Shown here: in pieces, positions 34,750 through 45,704 of the stretch | Layout: each line of letters begins with the position of its first letter | Numbering within the stretch: position 1 is the first letter of the stretch | Source of the DNA: Cunninghamia lanceolata | Taxonomy: Eukaryota > Streptophyta > Pinopsida > Cupressales > Cupressaceae | Length of the DNA stretch: 64,000 nucleotides | Direction of reading: 5' to 3' | Assembly (NCBI GenBank): GCA_027924645.1 | Contig: BSBN01001687.1 | Coordinates: forward strand, 6,820,001-6,884,000 | Translations under genes and position numbers: made by a program | Notes under the pieces: model-generated | The model's input: the letters and a program-made list of their open reading frames with translations, nothing else | The model's database searches: none | What the model was told of the DNA's origin: nothing

Positions 34750-36254
34750 TTATGATTTGAGGAAGAAGAAAGCATTCCTAAATCAATGGTGTAGTCTTAG
34801 AAAACTTAGACATAACATAGAAGATTGGCATGGTATTCATTGGCTGCATGGGTGGTGACTAAGATGTTGATTTGTTGAGATATTGATCTATTACTATGAC
34901 TTACAAAAGTAGATTTGCTTATGGATTCCTTTGTATTACTGTTCTCTATAAATAATGCATCATAGCACACAAGACATGATTAGTTAAATTTGTAATATAT
35001 TTGTTGAGTTTATAGAAGAATTTAGGCGATGTCTACTGAGTGTGAAGACATAAGGTGAATTTGAACAAATTTGAAGGTTTCAAAAAGCTCAGTGATGGAT
35101 TTGCTAGAATTTGTGGTGTGAAAAGTTGTGAGTATGCCAGAACATATTGCATGGATTTACTGATTAAGACGTTGGATATCATTTTTCATTGCTTAATAAT
35201 TCATTGCTTAATGCTACACTCAAGGATGAAGAAAAGCATTGAAATATTTGTTTAAATCTTCCTATAAGAGGCAATAAATTCAATGTATTTATTGCTAGGC
35301 ATGTTGGGTGATAGAAATTTGCTGAGAAAAGGCATTTTAAACAAATAATGGCATTAAATATTGCTATGTTGAAGACCTGCTGGGTGTTGGAATAAAAATC
35401 ATTGAAACTTGCTCAGCTAGTCGTGGAAGAATACAACCGTGTCTAGATAAGGTGATATGTGTTACCCTTGAATCTCTATTATACATAAGGGAAGGAATCA
35501 GTTTATTGGAACTATGTACATTTTAGGACATGTGGTGGCTCTATGTCCATTTTTTTAAAAATTATTTGAGCCTTTGTGATCAGTAATTGTGCAGATTTAT
35601 TTCAACTAACTTGGCAATTCAAAATTTGCCTACATGAAAATCAGATACATGATTGAGACTAGAAGCTACTAGTGGTTGGAGGTGTTAGTATTTTTTTCCT
35701 ATGCACAATATATTTTCCAAGACACATCTATGTCAAAACTGTGATTACTTGGTTGGGCCTTTAATATTCCATGTCCATGTGCATAGTAGAGGAGTTGTGA
35801 AAAATACTTTGAATTCCTTGATTTTGAAGGAGATCTCAAGTCCAAAAATAATTTTTGCACATGTATTCATGTTTTATGAAATATGGTGTTGTAAGGATAA
35901 TTTGGTCACATTGTAAAAGGTGAATTTTTGGTTGTGCCCGACACCTTAAAATGAATATTTTTTATCATGTCACCTTATGCTCTTTGGGCCATCTTTGGTA
36001 CAGCTGATGACATCTCCAAACACTCACATACAACATTAAAGTGGATAAATTATAAAGAGGTCAAATTGGAGGCTAGAGGCATTGGAGGATGGAGGTATAT
36101 TATCATCTCAAGCTAGCTTCTCACTCAGAGATAATACTTTGCATGAGAAACACCAGATCCATTTTGAGTCTCTTCATGGAGCAAGGAGGCATGGAAATTA
36201 TTTTTTAAGTTTGTGGATAGTTGAGTATGTCTTGATCCACAGACTTCATGAGTT
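34750..36254 (+). other. Internal region of the non-autonomous element, left half
   Basis: No gag, protease, RT or integrase motif in any frame. Frames are at most about 70 codons. It ends in the first of six small stem-loops (36212-36241). Confidence 0.6.
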
Positions 36255-36259
36255 GTGCC

Positions 36260-37637
36260 TGTTGGATTTAGGACAGACAATTGAGAGGGGGGGATGAATT
36301 AGTTGTCAAAAACTTTCTTCCAATTAAACACTTAAATCCACTTTGTAGTTTAGCAACATAATAATGAATCAATCAAGGAAATACAATGCATTAAATCAAA
36401 AGTAGAAACACATTAACACATGAGACACCAAGATTTTGACGTGGAAAACCTAGTTAAGGCAAAAACCACAGGGTGACTAACCCAAGATTGTATTCTCTAT
36501 TAGAAGAACAGAAAGAACCAAATGGCACATGTCAATTAGGGCTCACTGCCCGAGCACACTGCTCACAAGAGGCTCACTGCCTACAGGAGACACACTGTCT
36601 ACAGAATAATAAGTATTACATACTCGAACTGAAGAATAGCATCTTCACCATGCTTGAGTCAGTTCCATTTAAGACCAATACTTCTGCTCTACCTTTCGCT
36701 ATCCTCCTCACTACCACACTCTCATCTCCACAAGATACCTTTGAAATGACTTTACAATTCCTTATTTATACAAGACATCGACTTAGGGATAATCATCCAA
36801 GTCGACATACATTACAGAGCAAATACATAAATACAACATGATTAATTACAAAAAGACTTCACGCGGATCAACACACTATCGACCACATAGATCTAAGACT
36901 TCAATCTTCATTTAGGAACACACCAATCTTCACATAACATCTTCAAGATCATCTGTAGGATGTGTAACTCATCTGGTCGGCCAGACTTAGGAAGAACATA
37001 ATCATCTGGAAGTAATTCTTCAATTACGAGATCAAACTCCAATGCGGACCACCAACACAAACTAGACACGATCCAAAGACCTCCACAAGCTTGCCTGAAT
37101 CACTAAGAACATCCACACTACATCTGCTTACTGAAATCATTCTTTCCTTCATCTAGAACCTCAAGAACATAGTCTATCATCACTATCATAATGGAATAGA
37201 TGCTTGCAGACCTCCAGACCACGAACCAATTGAGTTGTCACTTCACATGGACTTCCTAAACACTCCACCAAATCTATAGAACGGGATATTGCATTTTCGG
37301 ATCTCACTGCACCTATCTGTGTCACTCTGTCACCTCTGAACATCTGCCAGAACCGGTTTTACTTGAGCGGCCACAACTTCTTTAGATCTTCATGCAGAAC
37401 TCTAAAATCTTTACTGGATAATCTTAAGACACATATCTACAAACCCTTTGATGCACATCCTCTGATCTTCATCTTAGCTAGGATCTTTAGCTCATTGTCT
37501 TCACTATTCTTCTCTGTTCTTGATTAGAACTAATTTTCTCAATATCCTCAGCACACAGCTCATCCAATCATTATCATCAATGCAATAGGAGTATGTTGAC
37601 ATCAATGAGAACACCGGTTAGGCCCATACTTGCAACA
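36260..37637 (-). repeat. 3' LTR of the nested Copia
   Basis: 1,378 bp. Ends in plus-strand orientation are TGTTGGATTTAGG and C-T-T-G-C-A-A-C-A, the inverted TG/CA form. Minus-strand TATA-like TATAAATAAG lies at 36762-36771. Confidence 0.92.
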
Positions 37638-37650
37638 ATCTCCCCCTTTG
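37638..37650 (-). promoter_or_regulatory. Polypurine tract of the nested Copia
   Basis: On the minus strand AAAGGGGGAGAT directly precedes the 3' LTR (plus-strand ATCTCCCCCTTT at 37638-37649). This is the primer site for plus-strand cDNA. Confidence 0.8.
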
Positions 37651-38009
37651 TCATTGATGGCAACATATGATGTGAAAAACTATTTTGACCATCAAGACAA
37701 GAACTTTTCTCACTGACACAACTCCCCCTATCAACAACAACCATTCACATGTCCTCTCTTCCTTTACTGCTCCCCCTTTGATCAAAAACCACTTGGTTTT
37801 CACATGTCTTCTCTCCCCCTTTAACATCAATGGAAAAGGGCACATACTTTCACCAATTCAAAATCATACCGGTTGCTCCCCCTGAGTGGCAGCGTCCAAA
37901 ACATCAATCCGGATAAGATATGACTGTGAGATCCACCAAACTGATGCACATCAATGCACCTTAACTCAGAACCAGAGGGGTAATAACCCCTAACTTCTCC
38001 TTGAGATAC

Positions 38010-39664
38010 TCAAAAAGAATCCTTAGGAAGAGGTTTAGTAAAAATATCTGCAATCTGATCCTTGGAAGGCACAAACTTCAATCTGACTTCATTCTTGTTC
38101 ACTTTCTCTCTCAAAAAGTGAAACTTGATGGATATGTGTTTGGTGTTTGAATGCAACACCGGATTCTTTGATATGTTTATTGCACTTGAATTATCACAGA
38201 AGATTGTGATAGGTTCCTCATACTCCACCCTGATGTCCCTTAGCATTTGCTTCATTCACAATACTTGAGTGCAACTACCTATTGCTGCAATATATTCCAC
38301 TTCTGCAGTGGACAGAGATATTACCACTTGTTTCTTGCTTAGCCAAGAAACCAATCTCTTCCCTAAAAAGAATGCTCCACCACTGATACTCTTCCAGTCA
38401 TCCACATCTCTTGCCCAATCCGCATCTGTATATGCATGAAGAGAGAAATTATGATCTCTAGGATACCACAAACCATACTCAACTGTCCCTTTTAGATACC
38501 TAAAAATCCTCTTGATTGCCATGACATGAGATTCTCTAGGATCATCTTGGAATCTAGCAACAAGACCAACAACATTCATAATGTCAAGTCTAGTTTGAGT
38601 GAGATACAACAATCCTCCAATCATTGACCTGTACTTTTTCTAATCAGCCTTAGGAGAGTCATCATCTTTGTTCAATTTACATCCAGTTGCCATGGGAGTA
38701 CTCATGGGTTTTGATTCTTCCATCCCAAATTTCTTCAACAATTCTTTCACATATTTGGTCTGAGAAATGAAGATTCCTTTCTTGGTTTGAATGATTTGCA
38801 GACCCAAGAAGAAATTCATTTACCCAAGCATGGACATCTCAAATTGACTTTTCATTTGATTTGCAAAAGTTTTGCACATACTATCTCTTCCTCCAAAAAT
38901 GATATCATCAACAAATACTTCAACAATCAAGATATTTTCATGATCAATTTTGAAGTACAAATTACTGTCAGTAGTACCTTTGTTGAAACCAATATCCAAA
39001 AGATGTTTATCCAATCTTTCATACTAGGCTCTTGGGGCTTGCTTGAGTCCATACAGTGCTTTCTTCAACTTGCAGACCATATCACCATGATCAGACAATT
39101 GAATCCATCTAGTTTCTCAATGTATACTTCTTCTTCCAAGTCACCATTCAGGAAGGAAGACTTGATATCCATCTGATATACTTTGAAATCCTTGAAGGCA
39201 GCAAAAGCAAGAAATAATCTGACTACTTCAATTCTTGCCACCGGAGAAAAAGTTTCTTCAAAATCAACTCCTTCTATTTAAGAGTAACCCTTGCAGACCA
39301 AACTAGCTTTATTTCTGATTACTTCACCAACTTCATTTAGTTTGTTCTGGAAGACCCATTTGGTTCCAATCACATTCTTGTTTTTAGGTCTAGGAACAAA
39401 ATCCCAAGTGTGATTTTTCTCAATTTGCATCAGCTCTTCTTCCATTGCTTTAGTCTAGTTTTCATCATTGCAAGCTTCATTCACTGTCATAGGTTCAACT
39501 TTTGAAATCAGACAATACTCTTCTGAATCTTGAGCAATCATTCTTCTTGTTTGAACACATTTGCTTTTATCACCTATGATTTGATCTTCAGAGTGATTCA
39601 GTCTTACATACCTGGGAACTTTGGGAGTTTCTTGCACTTCTGATTCTTGAACAGGTTCAATCAA
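38010..39664 (-). pseudogene. Copia RT and RNase H
   Basis: Read from 39664 to 38010. RT: W-V-F-Q-N-K-L-N, F-E-E-T-F-S-P-V-A-R at about 39255, Y-Q-M-D-I-K-S-S-F-L-N-G, A-L-Y-G-L-K-Q-A-P-R-A, and the active site F-V-D-D-I-I-F at about 38910. RNase H: A-Y-T-D-A-D-W-A-R-D, W-L-S-K-K-Q, S-T-A-E-V-E-Y-I-A, ending F-T-K-P-L-P. Stops at about 39455, 39280, 39028, 38820, 38640 and 38256 replace Trp, Gln or Glu codons. The frame is otherwise nearly continuous. Confidence 0.92.
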
Positions 39665-39703
39665 ACTTATCTCTTCTTCCTAATTTACCGGATCAGTTTG
39701 AAT

Positions 39704-40546
39704 CTAAATTTCAGAGGGAGCTTGGACTTCTTGAACAAAAACATCATTTTGATCATCTTCATCATATTCATAAAACCTTGAGGGTTTTTCAACACCTTCA
39801 TCAACCTTCACATTTGTACTTTCAACAATCTTCCTTAATCTTTTGTTATAACATCGGTATGCTTTGCTTTGAGTAGAATAACCCAAGAATATTCCTTCAT
39901 CACTTCTAGCATCAAATTTTCCTAGATCTTCATCTCTTTTAATGGAACATTTGCTACCAAAGACTCTAAAATACCTCACAGTGGGAGTGATGCCAAACCA
40001 AAGTTCATAAGGAGTCTTACCGGTATTGCTTTTGATTTGTACTCGATTGAGAGTAGAGACTGCAGTGCTTATAGCTTCTCTCCAATAGATTTGAGAAACA
40101 TTTGCTTCCATCATCATGGTTCTAGATGCTTCCTGGATGGTTTGGTTCTTTCTCTCCACTACTCCATTCTGCTATGGAGTCCTAGGAGCAAACAACTATC
40201 TTTTTATTCCATGTTTCTCATAGAATTCTATGAACTCACCGGATGTGAATTCTCCACCTCTATCAGACCTCAGACATTTTAATTTTAATCTGGTTTCATT
40301 CTCTACCATAGCTTTGAATATTTTGAATTTCTCAAGAGCTCCTAATTTCTCTTTCAGAAAAGTCACCCACATCATCCGGGAATGGTCATCAATTAATAAC
40401 ATGAAGTATCTATCACCTTGCACACTCCTGATTCTTGCCAGACCACATAGATCAGTATGAACTAAGTCCAATAATCTGGTAGAAGATTGTTCCTTGCTTT
40501 TGAATGAGATTCTTCTTTGTTTACCCAACTGACATTCCTTGCACAA
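39704..40546 (-). pseudogene. Copia integrase
   Basis: Begins C-K-E-C-Q-L-G-K-Q, then L-D-L-V-H-T-D-L-C-G (first catalytic Asp, about 40455), R-S-D-R-G-G-E-F (second Asp, about 40260), then E-R-K-N-Q-T-I-Q-E-A (Glu, about 40150) and the C-terminal F-G-S-K-C and G-I-F-L-G-Y. A TAG at 40173-40175 stands where the family has Gln (Q-Q-N-G), splitting it just before the catalytic Glu. Acts on element cDNA in the nucleus when intact. Confidence 0.92.
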
Positions 40547-40623
40547 ACTATTGGTAGGTTATACCAATCTTGGAAGATCTCTTACAGGCTGAGTGTTGCT
40601 TATCTTAATGATATTATCAAAAT

Positions 40624-41098
40624 TCACATGACACATTCTCCTATGCCACAACCAACTCTGATCAATTTGAACAAATAAGAAAGTTTTACCAGTACCAACC
40701 AAGTGGAAGATGTTACCTTTAGTTTGAGTACCAGATGCAATCTCTGTTCTGGAACTTTCAAAGATCTTGCATTTTCTATTTTTGAATCAGAGATCATAGC
40801 CTTTGTCCACCAACTGTCCAACACTGAGAAGATTGTGCTTCAGGCCTTGAACATACAGTACATTACTAGTTTTGTTCTTTCCATCAAAAGAAATAGTTCC
40901 TCTACCCTTGATTCTGCCAGCAGAATTATCACCAAATTTTACCACTCCTCCTTCATACCTTTCCAAATCTATGAATTTATTTTTGTCACCTATCATATGG
41001 TGAGAACATCCACTATCAATGACCCAATCATCCTTTTCCTCAACTTGGGCAGCCAAAGCTCTTTCTACAATTTTATGATTGACAGATTCAGAGGGCAT
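40624..41098 (-). pseudogene. Copia protease and GAG_pre-integrase region
   Basis: W-V-I-D-S-G-C-S-H-H-M at about 41040-41005 is the Copia protease active site with D-S-G intact. It is followed by F-G-D-N-S-A-G-R-I-K-G-R-G and V-L-Y-V-Q-G-L-K-H-N-L-L-S-V-G-Q-L. The pre-integrase part (about 40820-40560) has frameshifts. Confidence 0.9.
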
Positions 41099-42131
41099 TG
41101 GATCTTCTTTTTGATGGCAATAAACACCCAGTCACTTTCAGATTTGTTTCCTGTCTTTGATTCATCATCTGTTACTCCTTCATTATCATCTTCATGAACA
41201 TAGTAACAATTCTTCTGGAACCTTGATCTGTTAGGATTTGGCCTTGAAAATCTTTCCAGACACCTTGAGGCAAAATGACCAATCTTATTACAGTTAAAAC
41301 ATTTAAAAGGTAATTTCCCTTCATACTTACCAGATCCTATTGGCAGCCTTTTTGCAATAAGGGCTTCAAATTGAGTAGCTTGTACTTCATCTTCTTCCAA
41401 TTTTTTTCTTGCTTTTTCATACCATGATAGTTTCCTTGCAGAGTTCTCTCCCAGATCAAACCTTTGTTTTCCTTTTACAGATGCACTAGCTTTGAATGCC
41501 GATTCAGTCTTGGGGGGGCATCTCCAAACTCGGTTAATTCAAATGCAGCCAATTTGCCAACCAATTGATCTCTTGTGATACCTGAATAGGATCTGAATTC
41601 TTCAATGTTAGCAACCTTGTATTTGTAAGAAGCAAGAAGGGATCTGAGAACTTGACCAACAATCTCATCTTCATCCAAGACTCCACCAGCACATCTAATG
41701 CCACAAACAAGCTCATTTACTCTTGGCATAAAAGTAGTGATATTTTCATCTTCTCTCACCTTCAGATTTTCAAATTTTCCTTTCAGATTCTATAGCTTGG
41801 CACATTTAACAGATTTGTCTCCTTCATGCAGAAGTTCTAGTTTTTCCCAAATCTCAAAAGCAGTTTGTAGGTCAACAACATTTGTTAGCTCTGAATCAGA
41901 CAAGGCACTTAGAAGGGCTTCTTTAGTCCATAGATTATTTTTAGCATCTGTGATTTCATCTACGGATTTCAGACCATTCTGTGGAAGAGTATACTTCTTT
42001 GAAGCCATGGTCCAGTACTGCATTCCCATACATTGCAAGTGACATTGCATGTGACTTTTCCAAAGAGTAAAATTGATTCCATCAAACTTCAGACTATCCT
42101 TCTTGTAGGACGACATCCTGGATCTCCTCAA
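41065..42131 (-). pseudogene. Copia gag with CCHC zinc knuckle
   Basis: Likely start is the ATG at 42116 (M-S-S-Y-K-K), 57 bp inside the 5' LTR edge and downstream of the PBS. The capsid-like domain (L-W-K-S-H-M, W-E-K-L-E-L-L-H-E-G, L-R-S-L-L-A-S-Y) runs to 41475 with one break near 41790. The knuckle C-F-N-C-N-K-I-G-H-F-A-S-R-C lies at about 41310-41270. The order of gag then protease in one series of frames is typical of Copia. Confidence 0.9.
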
Positions 42132-42157
42132 GCGGTTAAGCTCTTTTAGAGGAACTT

Positions 42158-42172
42158 AGCTCTAATACCAAT
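42158..42172 (-). promoter_or_regulatory. Primer binding site of the nested Copia
   Basis: On the minus strand ATTGGTATTAGAGC follows the 5' LTR. TGGTATTAGAGC differs by one base from the plant initiator-Met PBS. Confidence 0.85.
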
Positions 42173-43549
42173 TGTTAGATTTAGGATAGACAACTGAGAG
42201 GGGGGGTGAATCAGTTGTCAAAAACTTTCTTCCAATTAAACACTTAAATCCACTTTGTAGTTCAGTAGCATAATAATAAATCAATCAAGGAAATACAATG
42301 CATTAAATCAAAAGCAAAAACACATTAACACATGAGACACCAAGATTTTGACGTGGAAAACCTGGTTAAGGGAAAAACCATGGGGTGACTAACCCAAGAT
42401 TGTATTCTCTGTTAGAAGAATAGAAAGAACCAAATGGCACATGCCAATTAGGGCTCACTGCTCGAGCACACTGCTCACAAGAGGCTCACTGCCTATAGGA
42501 GACAAACTGTCTACAGAATAATAAGTATTACATACTCTAACTGAAGAATAGCATCTTCACCATGCTTGAGTCAGTTCCATTTAAGCCCAATACTTCTGAT
42601 CTACCTTTTGCTATCCTCCTCACTACCACACTCTCATCTCCACAAGATACCTTTGAAATGACTTTACAATCCCTTATTTATACAAGACATCGACTTAGGG
42701 ATAATCATCCAAGTTGGCATACATTACAGAGCAAATACATAAATACAACATGATTAATTACAAAAAGACTTCACGCAGATCAACACACTATCGGCCACAC
42801 AGATCTGAGACTTCAATCTTCATTTAGGAACACACCAATCTTCACATAATATCTTCAAGATCATCTGCAGGATGTGTAACTCATCCGGTCGGCCAGACTT
42901 AGGAAGAACACAATCATCTGGAAGTAATTCTTCAATTGTGAGCTCAAACTCCAATGCGGACCACCAACACGAACTGGAAACGATCCAAAGACCTCCACAA
43001 GCTTGCCTGAATCACCAAGAACATCCACACTACATCTGCTTACTGAAATCATTATTTCCTTCATCTGGAACCTCAAGAACACAGTCTATCATCACTGTCA
43101 TAATGGAATAGATGCTTGTGGACCTCCAAACCATGAACCAATTGAGTTGTCACTTCACATGGACTTCCTAAACACTCCACCAAATCCGCATAACAGAATA
43201 TTACATTTCTAGATCTCACCGGACCTATCTGTGTCACTCTGTCACCTCTAAACATCTACCATAACTGGTTTTACTTGAGCGGCCACAACTTCTTCAGATC
43301 TTCATGTGGACCTCTGAAATCTTTAATGGATCATCTTAAGACACATATCTACAAACCATTTGATGTGCATCCTCTGATCTTCATCTTAGCTAGGATCTTT
43401 AGCTCACTATCTTCACTGTTCTTCTCTGTTCCTGATTAGGACTAATTTTCTCAATATCCTCAACACACAGCTCATCCAATCCTTATCATCAATGCAATAG
43501 GAGTATGTTGACATCAATGACAACACCAGTTAGGCCCATACTTGCAACA
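42173..43549 (-). repeat. 5' LTR of the nested Copia
   Basis: 1,377 bp, co-linear with 36260-37637. TATA-like TTATTTATA (plus strand 42674-42682) puts the start of transcription near 42650 on the minus strand, leaving an R-U5 of roughly 480 bp. Confidence 0.92.
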
Positions 43550-43940
43550 GTGCCTATGGATAGTTGAGTATGTCTCTATCCATAGATTTTCAAGTTTGTA
43601 TTTTTGGATAATTGAGTTTGTCTTGATCCACAAAAGGAGGAGTGTTATACTGGATAGTTGAGTAAGTCTTGATTCGTAGTTGGTTTGTGTTTTTCTTGTG
43701 GATAATTGATTTTGTCTTGATTCATAAGAGGAGTGGTGTACTTGTGGAAAATTCAGTATGTCTTGATTCATAGGTATTTTGAGGATTTGTAAGTTTGATA
43801 GTTAGGACATCTGTTGATTGGTTCAGTTTGGTGTGTCTTGGGTGAGCAAGGAGATTTGATTGAGATGCTTCATCAAGTTTTTAGATGGGTTGTTGTGTCT
43901 AGTTCATGCAGTATTTCATCCTTTGTTCAGGTTGCTGTAA

Positions 43941-43950
43941 TAAGGGGGAA
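43941..43950 (+). promoter_or_regulatory. Polypurine tract of the non-autonomous element
   Basis: TAAGGGGGAA directly precedes the 3' LTR start TGTTGG at 43951. Confidence 0.85.
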
Positions 43951-44219
43951 TGTTGGAATTAGTATTACATCATAATAAATAAATGATAGGGTTAGATAAT
44001 AAATAAATAAAACAAATGTTAGTTTATAATTAAATGTTAGTTTATAATAGTTAGTTGGGAAGTTACTCTCCTGTAGGAAAGTTTAGTATATAATGTTGTT
44101 ATAAGCCAATGGAATGTAATGTAAAATGTGTGAGGTTGAATCTAATAGAATCCCACATTATTATATGTGAGAAGAAATAAAATAACTTTGTAACATTTGT
44201 GAATACCAATTTACCAATT
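43951..44219 (+). repeat. 3' LTR of the non-autonomous element
   Basis: 269 bp, ending T-T-T-A-C-C-A-A-T-T. Carries a short internal duplication of T-G-T-T-A-G-T-T-T-A-T-A-A-T (about 44025-44050) not present in the 5' copy. Confidence 0.9.
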
Positions 44220-44224
44220 GTTTT

Positions 44225-45704
44225 TTAAGTTATAGTATTAATTTTGAACACACTTGGGAGTTTAAAAGGTTGCCTTAATCACTCTTTTTCTTAAGTTAAG
44301 AGTTGTTTGCATTGTTACTTAAATATTCCTATGGAAATGAAAGGATGGTTAATATGTTTACAAAGTTTGAGTTAATGAAATATCTTGCAAGTAATTTTAT
44401 TTTCTCATGCTTAAATCTGAGTATAGTTTAGCATGTTTAGGGAATTAAAGTTTTGTTGTAGGTGAACAAATCATGCCTTGGAGGTATGACTATTCCCAAG
44501 GCATGACTTGTTCCACTTTCACCTAGGAACCTAGCGGGAGTTTACCTTTTGAAGGTTCCCCCTTGAAGCATCATGCAAAGTGATGTCATACCCTAACTAG
44601 GTTAATCTCACTTTCACAAAGTGTGCAAAATGAGTTTTGCTTCACCTATTTGTTTGGATTTTTCTCCCCTCACATTATGTAACATGCTCTTTGAAATTTT
44701 GCAAATGCAACGTAGTTGAGTGGACATGGTTGTACTATTGCACATAGGGTGATAGAATCTTTTTAGTGATGTTTTATAAAAAATGTTGTGACAATTTTCA
44801 TGTCCATGTGTAAATGTGGGCATAACACAATACAATAATGCCACTATAATGAAAGCATGTCCACTCAAATTGAATATTCATAATGAAAATAGACCTCTAC
44901 CTACTTAGGGATCACCGAGGTAACAATAAATTTCCATAGGAGAGATAAATTACACCTATAAGAAGAAAGAAAGAAAATGAAAAACTATTTGTGAGAGGTT
45001 TTGGGGTAATGGAGTGCCTATGCATTTTAAATTGAGATCTAGGATAATAGAAGTGGACTACATTTCTTCTTGAAGTTTTTGAATTTTTGATTAGGAGAGA
45101 AACCAAAGATTTAGGAATCCAAATGTTCAAACATTTACCCAAAAACTGTCCATTTGTTTTAAACAACGCACCCTATTTTTCCTCTAGAAAACTAGGGATC
45201 CTATATTCTACAAATTGATAGTTGAATTCTAGGTGATCAAGTTCTTCCTCATGTGATTCTAGCTTTTCTTACTTGGTTTAATCCTTGTATTTATAATTTA
45301 AGTGTTGGACGAGTCTCAAACTTTTCCTTTGTGTTCTTTATTCAATTCTCTTTGCTAGATCCAATCCCCTATTTTCCCATGGTTTTATGTTTATTTCATA
45401 TCTGACTAATTTTATTTTTCTTTTTAAATTTTAATTCTCATTTATTGTTGGCCATGGGGTTATCCACTTTATCAACAAAATTTTAATATTAGATTGCATC
45501 TAATTTTGTATTAGAGCACTTGAGAGCCATTTTCATGTTTCTACCCTCTAATGGATCCTCAATTCTAATCCCCTTTATGTACTCATGTTCTCCTTTATTT
45601 CACATCCATTATACTTCCCTCTGATTTGATTTCCTTAGGTATATTTTTCTAGTATTATAAATAATTTTCAATAATAATCATCAAATTTCCACAATCCATA
45701 TTTT
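44225..45704. other. AT-rich non-coding stretch with one hairpin
   Basis: No coding region recognised. A 20-bp stem (44462-44481 with 44496-44516, one or two mismatches, 14-nt loop) stands out. Its arms read G-T-G-A-A-C-A-A-A-T-C-A-T-G-C-C-T-T-G-G and the complement. Confidence 0.45.

Larger units (their letters stand above)
36260..43549 (-). mobile_element. Copia retrotransposon nested in the non-autonomous element
   Basis: Complete structure on the minus strand: LTRs 42173-43549 (5') and 36260-37637 (3'), TSD GTGCC on both sides (36255-36259 and 43550-43554), and Met-type PBS. A polypurine tract lies by the 3' LTR. Domain order is gag, protease, integrase, RT, RNase H, which defines Ty1/Copia. 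All domains carry stops, so the copy is dead, though LTR divergence by eye is only a few percent over most of the length. The plus-strand copy at 50.29 kb belongs to a related family. Confidence 0.95.
36212..43773 (+). repeat. Row of six ~30-nt stem-loop units, interrupted by Copia
   Basis: Units at 36212-36241, 43555-43584, 43601-43635, 43648-43680, 43695-43728 and 43741-43773. Each has a loop like AGTTGAGTATGTCTTG between complementary arms. In the first the arms are TGTGGAT/ATCCACA, in the second TATGGAT/ATCCATA, so both sides changed together. The rest keep pairing with G-T pairs or small bulges. The nested Copia falls between units 1 and 2. The array lies in the last 500 bp before the polypurine tract. 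Confidence 0.65.
34468..44219 (+). mobile_element. Non-autonomous LTR retrotransposon, split by a Copia insertion
   Basis: Short LTRs (34468-34732 and 43951-44219), TGGTATCA-type PBS immediately after the first, TAAGGGGGAA polypurine tract immediately before the second, and a 5-bp target duplication GTTTT (34463-34467 and 44220-44224). Without the nested Copia the internal part is about 1.92 kb and has no gag or pol. It must use the proteins of another element. The Met-type PBS and 5-bp TSD would fit Copia or Ty3 helpers. Confidence 0.85.

Noticed and set aside
36212..43773. CRISPR-like array (repeats of about 30 bp with spacers)
   Set aside because: Plant nuclear setting, imperfect repeats and very short uneven spacers. 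The units are better read as RNA stem-loops of an LTR element.
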